Shown: one piece after another, positions 8,921-16,839 of the stretch | How positions within the stretch are numbered: position 1 is the stretch's first letter | Layout of the letters: every line of letters starts with the position of its first letter | From: Microbacteriaceae bacterium VKM Ac-2855 | GTDB lineage: Bacteria; Actinomycetota; Actinomycetes; Actinomycetales; Microbacteriaceae | DNA: 64,000 bases | Assembly: GCA_013204985.1 (NCBI GenBank) | Contig: JABMLG010000010.1 | Location: 1-64,000 of the forward strand | Direction of reading: 5' to 3' | Position numbers and translations under genes: made by a program | Notes under the pieces: model-generated | Databases searched by the model: none | The model's input: only the letters and a program-made list of their open reading frames with translations | Told to the model about the DNA's origin: nothing

Positions 8921-8944
8921 CATCATATGTATAACGAGATATCT
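8921..8944 (-). promoter_or_regulatory. AT-rich promoter or operator patch upstream of the beta-helix gene
   Basis: Within GC-rich DNA this block (minus strand AGATATCTCGTTATACATATG then ATG) is strikingly AT-rich. It contains nested palindromes (GATATC, CATATG) and a TATGAT-like -10 element. It lies 51-74 bp upstream of the chosen start, where promoter and operator elements would be expected. No -35 match is convincing, and the regulator is unknown. Confidence 0.32.
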
Positions 8945-9066
8945 CCGCGAGGGTGACCTCGGCCCGTCGAATTCCGATCCGGAGCATCTTGTTCATCGGA
9001 TGACGTTGTGCATCGCAGCATCCGGACGTGCGCAGCCGCCCTGGGGCGAACCCCCACCCGTTCTCC

Positions 9067-9170
9067 CTACCGTTCCAGGATCACGGCGAGCCGTTCCTGG
9101 ATCGAACCGTCGACATCGACGACGATGCCCATCGTGTCGAACAGCAGTGTGTCGACTGCTCGATCGTCAG
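9067..9170 (-). pseudogene. N-terminal fragment of a type II haloacid-dehalogenase-like protein
   Basis: One minus-strand frame reads DTLLFDTMGIVVDVDGSIQE and stops about 35 residues in. The LFDTMGxVVD pattern is motif I of HAD-superfamily type II dehalogenases, where the Asp is the nucleophile. The rest of the enzyme is missing. No start codon with a ribosome binding site is obvious, so this is a relic. Confidence 0.38.
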
Positions 9171-9208
9171 AGCTGCTGGTTCGAGGTTGTCGGCGGTGTG
9201 ATGGCGTC

Positions 9209-9600
9209 TCAGCTGGCGTGGGTCGCGGTGCGGTCGGCGGGGTGATCGCTGGTCAAGCGAAGTGCGGCGAGGAGGTGGCCTCGCAGCTCGTCGGAGTCGG
9301 CGGAGGGTCGCAGGGCGAGCAGCGTGGCGTAGCCGAACGAGACGGCGATCACCAGGTCGGCGGTCTGGGTCGCGGTCGTGAGCCCGAGTTCCGGGCCGTC
9401 GCGCTGCTCCGCCCAGGGCCGGAGTCCGCCGATGAGGAGCGTCCGCAGGTGCGCCAGGTTCCCCTCGGCCACGGCTGCGAGATCGCCGTCGCGCGAGATC
9501 TCGCCCCAGACTTGCACGAGCACGGTTGTCCGCGAGCGGTTCGCGGACGCACCGTCCAGCAGGCGCGCGACGAGTTCCTCCGGCGCGGGTGTCGTCTCCG
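9209..9600 (-). pseudogene. TetR-family regulator lacking its DNA-binding domain
   Basis: The frame contains EELVARLLDGASANRS, then LVQVWGEISRDGDLAAV, NLAHLRTLLIGGL and an Ala/Leu-rich helical end. This matches the ligand-binding C-terminal half of TetR/AcrR regulators. Upstream in the same frame there is no helix-turn-helix motif, and the composition changes to low-complexity basic sequence. The open frame has a possible GTG start at 9523, but a protein lacking the HTH could not act as a normal repressor. It probably once controlled the adjacent HAD or hydrolase gene. Confidence 0.5.
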
Positions 9601-9701
9601 GGCATTCCGGCTCCGCTACGGACTCGCCCCTCGCGAGTGGTGAGAACGGTACCTTCGCTCGATAGCGGACTGCCCGTGTAGCTCCATTCGCCTTTTGCGC
9701 G

Positions 9702-9749
9702 AGATGCGCAGGTACACCTCGGCTATACCCGAGGTGCGCCTGCGCATCT
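9702..9749. terminator. Long interrupted hairpin downstream of the hydrolase gene
   Basis: AGATGCGCAGG pairs with CCTGCGCATCT (outer stem, 11 bp, perfect). Inside it ACCTCGG pairs with CCGAGGT around the loop CTATAC, with 3-nt bulges on each side. The element starts 18 bp past the hydrolase stop on the minus strand, so it most likely terminates that transcript. Its size and two-tier symmetry are larger than needed for a simple terminator. Confidence 0.55.
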
Positions 9750-9766
9750 GTGCGTCTGGTGAGGCT

Positions 9767-10603
9767 CTACTCCTGGATGAAAGCCAGCAGGTCGGGGTTG
9801 ATGACGTCGGCATGAATCGTCAGCATGCCGTGCGGGTAGCCCTCGTAGATCTTGAGGGTGGAGTTCTGCAGCAGCTCGTGCTGCTTCAGTGACGCGTCCT
9901 TGTAAGGCACGACCTGGTCGTCATCACCCTGCGTGACGAGGACCGGGACGGTGATGGCCTTGAGGTCCTCGGTCTGGTCGGTCTCCGAGAAGGCGGCGAT
10001 GCCTTCGTAGTGCGCCAACGCCGAGCCCGTCATGCCCTGACGCCACCAGTTGTCGATGACCGGCTGCGACACATTGACGCCTGGCCGGTTGAAGCCGTAG
10101 AACGGGCCGGACGCGACGGCTTGGTAGAACTCGGCGCGATTGGCCGCGAGCCCGGCGCGGAAGTCGTCGAAGACCGAGATCGGCGTTCCCTCGGGGTTCG
10201 CCTCGGTCTGCACCATCAGCGGAGGCACCGAGGACACGAGGATCGCCTTGGCCACGCGGCCCTGCGGCTGGCCGAACTGGGCGACGTAGCGGGCGACCTG
10301 GCCGCCACCAGTGGAGTGGCCGATGTGGATCGCGTTACGCAGGTCGAGGTGTTCGACGACAGCGTTGACGTCGCTGGCGTAGTGGTCCATGTCGTGTCCG
10401 GTGCCCACCTGGGTCGAGCGTCCGTGACCACGGCGGTCGCTCGCAATGACACGGTAGCCATGGGCGTGGAAGAAGAGCATCTGCGCGTCCCAGTCGTCCG
10501 CGGACAGCGGCCAGCCGTGGTGGAACACGATGGGCTGCGCATCGGCGCTGCCCCAGTCTTTGTAGTAGATCTCTACGCCATCGTCGGTGGTTACAAAAGG
10601 CAT
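9767..10603 (-). CDS. Alpha/beta hydrolase (non-heme chloroperoxidase/arylesterase type)
   Basis: A protein of 278 residues, starting at the ATG after CGGAGATG. It has the oxyanion motif HHGWPLSADDW (about 28-38), the nucleophile elbow GHSTGGG with Ser97, an acid in QGDDDQVVP at about 227-229 and the catalytic His in YPHGM at 258. The sequence follows the cofactor-free haloperoxidase / aryl esterase group throughout (DRRGHGRS, GFNRPGV). Such enzymes hydrolyse esters and can make peracids in vitro. The protein is cytosolic, with no signal peptide. It is a single gene, terminated by the hairpin just downstream. Confidence 0.93.
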   Translation of the reverse strand: MPFVTTDDGVEIYYKDWGSADAQPIVFHHGWPLSADDWDAQMLFFHAHGYRVIASDRRGHGRSTQVGTGHDMDHYASDVNAVVEHLDLRNAIHIGHSTGGGQVARYVAQFGQPQGRVAKAILVSSVPPLMVQTEANPEGTPISVFDDFRAGLAANRAEFYQAVASGPFYGFNRPGVNVSQPVIDNWWRQGMTGSALAHYEGIAAFSETDQTEDLKAITVPVLVTQGDDDQVVPYKDASLKQHELLQNSTLKIYEGYPHGMLTIHADVINPDLLAFIQE

Positions 10604-11379
10604 GATTTCATCTCCGTGTTCAGGTCGACCCCGAGCCGAGCCCGGGTCCAATTCAGGGTGTTCTCTTTGCCGGAGGGGTGAAGAGTGGCTCCACGATAGA
10701 GTCCGGGGCCGCTGGGCCTTTCCGACTTTTGTTCAGACCATTTCCGCTCCACTTGAACGAGTGGCAGACCAGTCGAAGGTCCCCCGCGATGCAGCCCACG
10801 CGTCGACACGGAAAGGACAGGGCGAGGCTAGCGGTGTTGTAGTGGTGCGGACGGAAAGCCGCCGCGAGCGATTGCGCCAGGAGGCCATCCGATTCCAACA
10901 GGCCTGCTGCCGCGACCAGGCGGAGATGCATCCGTCGTCGCCGGCTGGCGGTGACGGTCGAAAACTGGTCGGTTGTGCCGGGGCGGGTTCTCGTCATCGT
11001 CGCAACGCTTGATGTTCCGGCGACGCTAGGAGTGCGGCGGAAAGCTGTGCTGGGATGTCGTCGGAAAGTACCTGGCGGGGCCGACTGTTGAGCTCGTTCT
11101 CGATCGCCAATAGATACTCGGGGGTGTGGATGCTCTCCGGGCCTCACCGGAGGTCATGATCCGCGGGATTCCTCGGGTGCGTGGGCTCCAGTGAAGCCGA
11201 GTGAGGTCGGATAAACGGCCACTGAGTGGCGACCAGATAGGGCTGTGAACAGGGACGAGCGACGGCTCGCCGACGGTCCGGTCACTGACGTTCAGGTAGC
11301 GATAATGTGATTTACCACTACTAGATGATCCGAGCCAAAACTGGCATCCTGGACACGGAAACGACACCAGGAGGCTGAT
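10604..11379. other. Intergenic region at the left edge of the mobile island
   Basis: In 776 bp I find no frame with convincing protein features. The open frames are Arg/Pro-rich and lack conserved motifs. The right part is less GC-rich, with GATAAT at 11301-11306 and TAGATGATCC just before the recombinase module. It probably contains that module's promoter, and it is the natural place for an attachment site. No tRNA end was seen. Confidence 0.4.
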
Positions 11380-11712
11380 GTGACGGACACGGACCAGCTC
11401 GACGGGCCCTTCGACGAGATCCTGGCCACCGCACCCGACCTCGACGCGATCGCGGTCGAGCTCGCCGACCTGACCGCGTCGAGATGGGTGCACGCGGGCG
11501 GCACCGCCCAGATGGACGTCCTATTGCGCGCTGCGGCCGCCGTCCGCAACACCGCACCGCTCTTGCTCGAGCGAGTGCGTCGGCTCGAGCAGATCGCGGA
11601 TGGTCGGATCGTCCACGTCTATCGCGGTCGCTGCCCCGACCCGATCAACGGGCCCGACGCCCGCGACGGCGAATGCCGCGCCTGCGAGATTCTCGGCGCT
11701 CCGACACCATGA
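11380..11712 (+). CDS. Small protein of a tyrosine-recombinase module
   Basis: A protein of 110 residues from the GTG preceded by CAGGAGG. It is mostly helical and acidic at the N-terminus (EILATAPDLDAIAVELADL). The C-terminal part has four Cys/His-like residues (RGRCPDP... GECRACEIL) that could bind a metal. Its stop overlaps the start of the recombinase gene (ATGA), so the two are translationally coupled. I do not recognise a family. Context suggests an accessory factor for recombination. Confidence 0.75.
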   Translation: MTDTDQLDGPFDEILATAPDLDAIAVELADLTASRWVHAGGTAQMDVLLRAAAAVRNTAPLLLERVRRLEQIADGRIVHVYRGRCPDPINGPDARDGECRACEILGAPTP

Positions 11713-12827
11713 CCGTCTCCGCCGGCACCGACGTCATTGCCACCAGCTCAGCACCGCTCGCTCCGGCGGGGGAGCGGCTCGCGCTGTCGGCCGGTGTGCT
11801 CGAGCTGGGGGAGGCGTCGATCGCTGCGAATACCCGCCGCGCCTACGCCTCGGACCTGCGCGCGTTCGTCAGCTGGTGCGCCGCGCAGGGCCGGTCGCAT
11901 CTGCCGGCGTCGCCGGACACGGTCGCCGAGTACCTCGCTGACCGCGCCAGCATCCTCACCACGGCGGGGGAGTGGCGGTATGCGCCGTCCACGATGACCC
12001 GGTGGCTGTCCGCGATCAACGCCGCCCACGCCGAACACGACTTACCCTTACCCGGACACTCCGCGCTGGTCACCCGCACTCTCAACGGCATCCGCCGTTC
12101 CCGCATCCGCACACCGCGCCAGGCGGATCCGCTGCTGCTCACCGACGTTCAAGCGATCCTGGACAAGATCAGCGTCGACACGTGGCCCGCCGGTGTCACC
12201 GGGATCCGGGACCGGCTGCTGATCCTGATCGGCTGGGCCGGCGCGTTCCGCCGCACCGAACTCGCCGAACTGCGCGTTGGGGATGTAACGCGGCATCGAG
12301 AGGACGGGCTGCAGCTGCGGGTACGGCGCTCAAAAACGGATCAGGAAGGGCGCGGGCTGATCAAGGCGATCCCCTACGGGCGGGAACCCCTCACCTGCGG
12401 GCCGTGCGTGTGGATCCGCTGGCTGCGGGTACTCGCCGCGGCGGAGAAGGGGCGGGCGGCGGTGATGCGGGTGGTCCTCGCTGATGACCCGGGGGTGCAT
12501 GTGTGTCGCAGCACGAGGCCCACCGTCGATGCGGAGACGCCGTTGCTGCGGCGGATGCACAAGACTGGGTTACCGACCGAGGTTGGGCTGTCGGCGCAGT
12601 CGGTGAACCTGATCGTGAAGCGCCGAGTGACCGCCGTTGGCCTCGAGGCGGAGCGGTACAGCGGGCACTCGCTGCGGGCCGGGTTCGTCACCGAAGCGCT
12701 GCGCCATGGGGCGAGCACGCATGCCGTGATGCGGCAGACCGGGCATCGCAACTCCGCCACCGTCGAGGTGTATGCGCGTGAACGCGACCCGCTGACGGGC
12801 AACGCCGTGAACGACCTCGGACTCTGA
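11709..12827 (+). CDS. Tyrosine recombinase/integrase
   Basis: A protein of 372 residues. A core-binding SAM-like domain lies at about 30-130 (ANTRRAYASDLRAFVSWC). The catalytic domain has Arg181 (AFRRTEL), Lys209 (RSKTDQ), His320-x-x-Arg323 (GHSLRAGF), His346 (TGHRN) and the nucleophile Tyr355 (VEVYAR). All key residues are present, so it should be active. The start is the ATG overlapping the previous stop. It is followed three bases later by a third gene, forming a compact trio at the left end of a defence-like island. It is the best candidate for mobilising that island. Confidence 0.94.
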   Translation: MTVSAGTDVIATSSAPLAPAGERLALSAGVLELGEASIAANTRRAYASDLRAFVSWCAAQGRSHLPASPDTVAEYLADRASILTTAGEWRYAPSTMTRWLSAINAAHAEHDLPLPGHSALVTRTLNGIRRSRIRTPRQADPLLLTDVQAILDKISVDTWPAGVTGIRDRLLILIGWAGAFRRTELAELRVGDVTRHREDGLQLRVRRSKTDQEGRGLIKAIPYGREPLTCGPCVWIRWLRVLAAAEKGRAAVMRVVLADDPGVHVCRSTRPTVDAETPLLRRMHKTGLPTEVGLSAQSVNLIVKRRVTAVGLEAERYSGHSLRAGFVTEALRHGASTHAVMRQTGHRNSATVEVYARERDPLTGNAVNDLGL

Positions 12828-12830
12828 GCC

Positions 12831-13757
12831 ATGATGGCCATTCTGGAGAAGCTGCCGGTCTCGAGCAGACCTCACTGGCAGCTCTACGTCGACTGGTGTG
12901 AGGCTCGCGGAATTGTGCCGGTGCCCGCATCGGTCAAGCAGTTGGCCACGTACGCGCAGGAGGTTCCGGCGGCGTTCAGCACGACAGTCGCCCGGATCCG
13001 CGCAATCCGGATCGCACACGAATTGGCCGGTGCACTATTCCCGTACCCCGCGCCAAGCCCCGTACCTGCCGTGCGGAGCGGGAAGGAGTGGGCGTCTATC
13101 CCGGACGCGATCGCCGCGGTGCCGGTGACTCGGTATCCGGTGGGCTTGGTCGGTCGCAGAGACGCGTTCGTGCTGCTGCTGCTGGACCTGTTGCGGCTCA
13201 GCCGGCGCCAGGCGGGCGCGGTGAGCGTCGCTGAGGTCGACCCGGATCGGTGGTTTATTGCTGGCGTCGAGCTGCTGCGCACGGATCCGGCCGCTACGTG
13301 CGCACGCTGTGTGCTTTCACGCTGGCTGCGCGTGCTGGGACCGGCCGCGCTCGGCCGCCGGCTGAGCGCTGCAGAGGTCCTGGACCCTGGCTTGCATACC
13401 GAGTCACATGACTGCGATGAACCGCTGGATGCGGCATGGACGTCGGCGCCGGTTCTGCTGCCGGCCATCGATCAGCACGGCTGGCTCGACAACCACCGTC
13501 CCCTCAGCATCCGCACCATCTCCGCGATCACCGCCACACGACAAGATCCCACCGTCGAGCCGGCGGACAACTATCCAAAGTCTCGAACCCGACGTGACAC
13601 ACCTGCGATGTCCCTCCGGGAGGTCGCGGACGCGCACGACGATCTCGATGAACGTGTCGCCGCACTCCTGCTGCACACCAGGGATCTGTTGGCCCAAATC
13701 GAGGCGCCCGCACCGGCCACCCGGCCGGTCACGGCCAGGCTGGAGCGGGAGGATTGA
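12831..13757 (+). CDS. Recombinase-associated protein, probably a degenerate tyrosine recombinase
   Basis: A protein of 308 residues, starting 3 bp after the recombinase stop. The N-terminal 90 residues (WQLYVDWCEARGI... RIRAIRIAHE) resemble a SAM-like core-binding domain. DAFVLLLLDLLRLSRRQAGAVS resembles the first catalytic helix region, with Arg in place. A Cys pair (CARC) follows. The later HxxR, H and Tyr motifs are absent, and the C-terminus is a Pro/Ala-rich tail. My inference is an inactive recombinase paralogue that assists the partner enzyme. It could also be an unrelated DNA-binding accessory protein. Confidence 0.78.
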   Translation: MMAILEKLPVSSRPHWQLYVDWCEARGIVPVPASVKQLATYAQEVPAAFSTTVARIRAIRIAHELAGALFPYPAPSPVPAVRSGKEWASIPDAIAAVPVTRYPVGLVGRRDAFVLLLLDLLRLSRRQAGAVSVAEVDPDRWFIAGVELLRTDPAATCARCVLSRWLRVLGPAALGRRLSAAEVLDPGLHTESHDCDEPLDAAWTSAPVLLPAIDQHGWLDNHRPLSIRTISAITATRQDPTVEPADNYPKSRTRRDTPAMSLREVADAHDDLDERVAALLLHTRDLLAQIEAPAPATRPVTARLERED

Positions 13758-13861
13758 GTTGAGTGGAACGGGGAGAGAGGCATGGCGGGCGCGGGCGACG
13801 CCGTGCGCGCCAATGCGCCACCGTCTTGACCGGCGCCGTCTCGGCGCGGAACCGTTGCCTT

Positions 13862-15913
13862 GTGAATAGATCACCAGACAGCGCCCCAGTCGAGGTCGTG
13901 ATGACCGGCGCGGGCATCTCGATGCCGCAACCGTCGAACCTTCCCAGCGGGGACAACCTCACCCGCATCGTCTGGCGATGGCTGTTCATGTCGATATCGG
14001 CCGATCCCGCGATCGGGGACGCGGCAGAGGCGCGTCTGGGGTCCCCGAAGGACAAGGAACGTGGCCTCCGACTCGAGCAGCTGCTGGAGGTCGCATCCCG
14101 ATACGTCCCGCTGGAGCAGCTGGTGCTCGTGTACAAGATGATGCAGGGCGAATTCGGCTTCAGTCACCGGGCGCTCGCGCAACTCGATGTGCCTGTTCTC
14201 ACCGTCAACATGGACACGATGCTCGAGCAAGCCGAAGTGCACAGCATCGAGCATCTGCATGGGGTCCGCACGGACTCCGAGACGATCATGACCACGATCA
14301 GTCAGTACTCCGAAGGCCTATCCTCCGAGACCCAGGACAAGCTGCGGGCCGCTGTCGAGGATAAGCACCTTCTCGTCTTGGGTTACAGCGGTCGGGATCG
14401 CGATGTGCTTCCACTGCTTGTCGCGGCCGGACCGAGTCGGGTGACGTGGGTCCGGTACTGGGGCGAGCAGCTCAGCGAGGAAGTGCAGGGGGCGCTGCGC
14501 CGGCTGGAACGGGGGACCAGCGACGACACCGTTACGGTCATCGAGGGCAGTGCTCAGAGATACCTCGCTGAGCTCCTGGACGTGGATCCAGCGTTCGGGT
14601 TGCTGCAGCAAGCGTCTGAACCGCTATCGCCACCCACGGAACCTCCCGACGAACTCATTCGGGAACTGCGGCAGAGCACGGACGAAGATCAGAGACGACT
14701 TGCGGTTGCGAACATCCTCTTCGAACTCGGCTTGTACGAGCAGTCCCGCGCCATCCTGGAGCGATCTCTGGAAACGGTGCCGCGGCGATTGGAGGCACGA
14801 AAAACCATCGCGCGCGGCTACCGGCGGCAACGCGCGTATTGGCGCAGCGTCGCGACGCTGCTGCGACCGCCGCTGAAGTACACGCCCGGCCAGATCGCGA
14901 ACGAGCTCATCGTCGCGCTGCGTCACACCAGCGCCTGGCCCATCGGTGTTCTGATGGACCGCGCGATCATCTGGCGCGGCCGAAACAGTCCCGATGAGCG
15001 CACGCGTGCAGGCGCCAGGTTGGCCGCCTCCCGTGAGCGACAGCGAGCGATCAACTCCGGCAACGTGCCGGCCGCTCTGCGCGGCATCGATCAAACTCTC
15101 GCGGACGCGCAAGGACTGAACCGACAAAGCCGAGTCGACGAGGCAACGTGGGCGGCGGATGCGATCGCGCTTTCTGGCAACTACGCGCGCGCCTTGGACC
15201 TGGTCGAGACGGCTCTCGCCGACGCGCACTATTCCGACCGATCCCAGCACGCCTATCTCCTGTCGAAGCGTCTGGAGCTACGGCTCACGGCCGGTTCGAT
15301 CCGTGCTGGCGCGCTCTCGGACCGGGACCGGATGGAGATCGACGACGCCGCCGACTTTGCGCAAGAGGCCGCTCACAATGGTGCAGAGGTGCTCTGGTTC
15401 ACCATCGTCCACGCCGCCTGCTTCGGCGCCTCCACCGACGGCTCCGCGCGCCGACTGCTCGAGGAGGCGCGAAGCTACCTAGACGCCGCAACGGGCAGCG
15501 AACGACCGTTCCTGCTCTTGCACAGCGCCGAGCAGGCACGGTTCGATGGAGACGACGCGCTGTGCCGCCAAGAGCTCGCCGCGCTCAGACGCGCACTTCC
15601 CCGACGTGTCGTTGGCCGCGGGCGATCGTTCCGTCTCGCTGCCCGCCTCATCGAACTCCAAGCCGACATCGGCGGCCACGTGAAAGCGGATGCTGCCCTG
15701 CTGACCCGCGCTCGGGAGCTACAAGCTGCCTACCGTCGCGTACATATCCCTGCCCCCGCGGCGTGGCTGGACACCACCATCGCCCTACTGGAGAACCGAG
15801 ACGTCGAAGACCGAGCCATCACCACCATGACCCAACGCGGATGGCACCTCGAGGCAGCACGAGCGCGACACCCGCACGAACGCGCGTTGTCACGCTGGCC
15901 CGTCATCGTCTGA
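13862..15913 (+). CDS. SIR2-like NADase domain fused to TPR-like helical repeats
   Basis: A protein of 683 residues from the GTG at 13862. The longer upstream frame is basic, low-quality sequence. SIR2 signatures are MTGAGIS (about 14-20), TVNMD with Asn116, HLHG with His133, and LVLGYSGRDRDV (172-182). Residues 260-680 form Ala/Leu-rich helical repeats typical of TPR arrays. Such SIR2-like proteins deplete NAD during phage attack in several known systems (for example Thoeris ThsA and DSR proteins). Here the sensor would be the repeat array. It lies immediately after the recombinase trio and before a membrane protein on the same strand. The exact system is not one I can name. Confidence 0.88.
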   Translation: MNRSPDSAPVEVVMTGAGISMPQPSNLPSGDNLTRIVWRWLFMSISADPAIGDAAEARLGSPKDKERGLRLEQLLEVASRYVPLEQLVLVYKMMQGEFGFSHRALAQLDVPVLTVNMDTMLEQAEVHSIEHLHGVRTDSETIMTTISQYSEGLSSETQDKLRAAVEDKHLLVLGYSGRDRDVLPLLVAAGPSRVTWVRYWGEQLSEEVQGALRRLERGTSDDTVTVIEGSAQRYLAELLDVDPAFGLLQQASEPLSPPTEPPDELIRELRQSTDEDQRRLAVANILFELGLYEQSRAILERSLETVPRRLEARKTIARGYRRQRAYWRSVATLLRPPLKYTPGQIANELIVALRHTSAWPIGVLMDRAIIWRGRNSPDERTRAGARLAASRERQRAINSGNVPAALRGIDQTLADAQGLNRQSRVDEATWAADAIALSGNYARALDLVETALADAHYSDRSQHAYLLSKRLELRLTAGSIRAGALSDRDRMEIDDAADFAQEAAHNGAEVLWFTIVHAACFGASTDGSARRLLEEARSYLDAATGSERPFLLLHSAEQARFDGDDALCRQELAALRRALPRRVVGRGRSFRLAARLIELQADIGGHVKADAALLTRARELQAAYRRVHIPAPAAWLDTTIALLENRDVEDRAITTMTQRGWHLEAARARHPHERALSRWPVIV

Positions 15914-16054
15914 CGGCTCACCCCGGTCATCCCGGCCGTCCGGCATCGCGGCACCGGGTCCAACTGCGGGTCGGTGAGCGTCTCGAATCATGTCGATAAA
16001 CGAACGGCACGCTCGAACCGATGTAGCCGACCGATTCTCGGCCATACTTCGAGC

Positions 16055-16666
16055 ATGTGGAAACGACAGGCTCCGCCACCGCTGCACTCGTTCGAGGCCG
16101 GCGACGGCAAGCTGTTTGAGGCGCTGCTGGGAACGCTTCGCAGTGCGGTGACATGGAACCGTATCGTCGCCGGATCGATTTTCCTGATTGCGATCGTCGG
16201 AGCGATCGTGGCTCTTGTCACGCTGTCGCACCTGACTTCGGAGGCGGTCACGACCCTCGGAGATCATCCCGACGTCATCCTCGCCACGTTCCTGCTCATC
16301 CGTGCCGCAGCGTTCGCGGGCATCGTCTCCGGCTTGCTCTACGGCCTGCTGAACCTCGGACGGGCGGCGCTGGACCAGGCGGAACGCTACAAGAAGCGCC
16401 AGATGGCAGCACACTTCATGCACTACATCTTCGTGGAGTATCGCGACCGGATCGGTACGGAAGGATTCCGGGTGACGGAGATCATCGATGCGATCGATGC
16501 GTGGAGCCGGAACGTGGAGTCGGCTTACACAAAGGTCAAACTCGGTGGTAAGAACGCGGAGAATTGGGCAGCGTTCGTGTCGTCCAACGGCACATCCTTC
16601 GCGTATGGCAAGGACGCCGTCAAGGCGGCGGGGAAACCGGAAAAACCGGAAGCTGCGGCGTCCTAA
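16055..16666 (+). CDS. Two-helix membrane protein downstream of the SIR2 gene
   Basis: A protein of 203 residues, starting at ATG 16055 (MWKRQAPPPLHSF). Two membrane helices (about residues 33-58 and 74-98) are followed by a basic juxtamembrane helix and a mixed cytosolic domain with a Lys-rich end (KPEKPEAAAS). The gap to the SIR2 gene is 141 bp and the strand is the same. Membrane proteins next to NADase genes often serve as partner or second effector, but this pairing is an inference. No family recognised. Confidence 0.74.
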   Translation: MWKRQAPPPLHSFEAGDGKLFEALLGTLRSAVTWNRIVAGSIFLIAIVGAIVALVTLSHLTSEAVTTLGDHPDVILATFLLIRAAAFAGIVSGLLYGLLNLGRAALDQAERYKKRQMAAHFMHYIFVEYRDRIGTEGFRVTEIIDAIDAWSRNVESAYTKVKLGGKNAENWAAFVSSNGTSFAYGKDAVKAAGKPEKPEAAAS

Positions 16667-16839
16667 GGACGAGGTCTCCGAGGTCACCACCATCCGGCCA
16701 GCGATCCGATATAAGGTCATTTGACATGTAGCAGAAAAATCTTCCCCGTCGCACTAGAGCCAAGCGCGCTTAACCGCCGGTGGTATCTCCAAGGTCTGGG
16801 ATCAGCCACCGCAGTCACATGGCTGATCGCGCAACCGAT

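Noticed and set aside
7113-9245. Plus-strand open frame of 710 codons
   Set aside because: Antisense to the beta-helix gene, which has a signal peptide, known domains and a ribosome binding site. The 710-codon frame is Arg/Val/Asp repetitive.
10604-11379. tRNA end or attachment site for the tyrosine recombinase
   Set aside because: No cloverleaf or CCA-end pattern and no clear direct repeat with the right end of the island could be found by eye.
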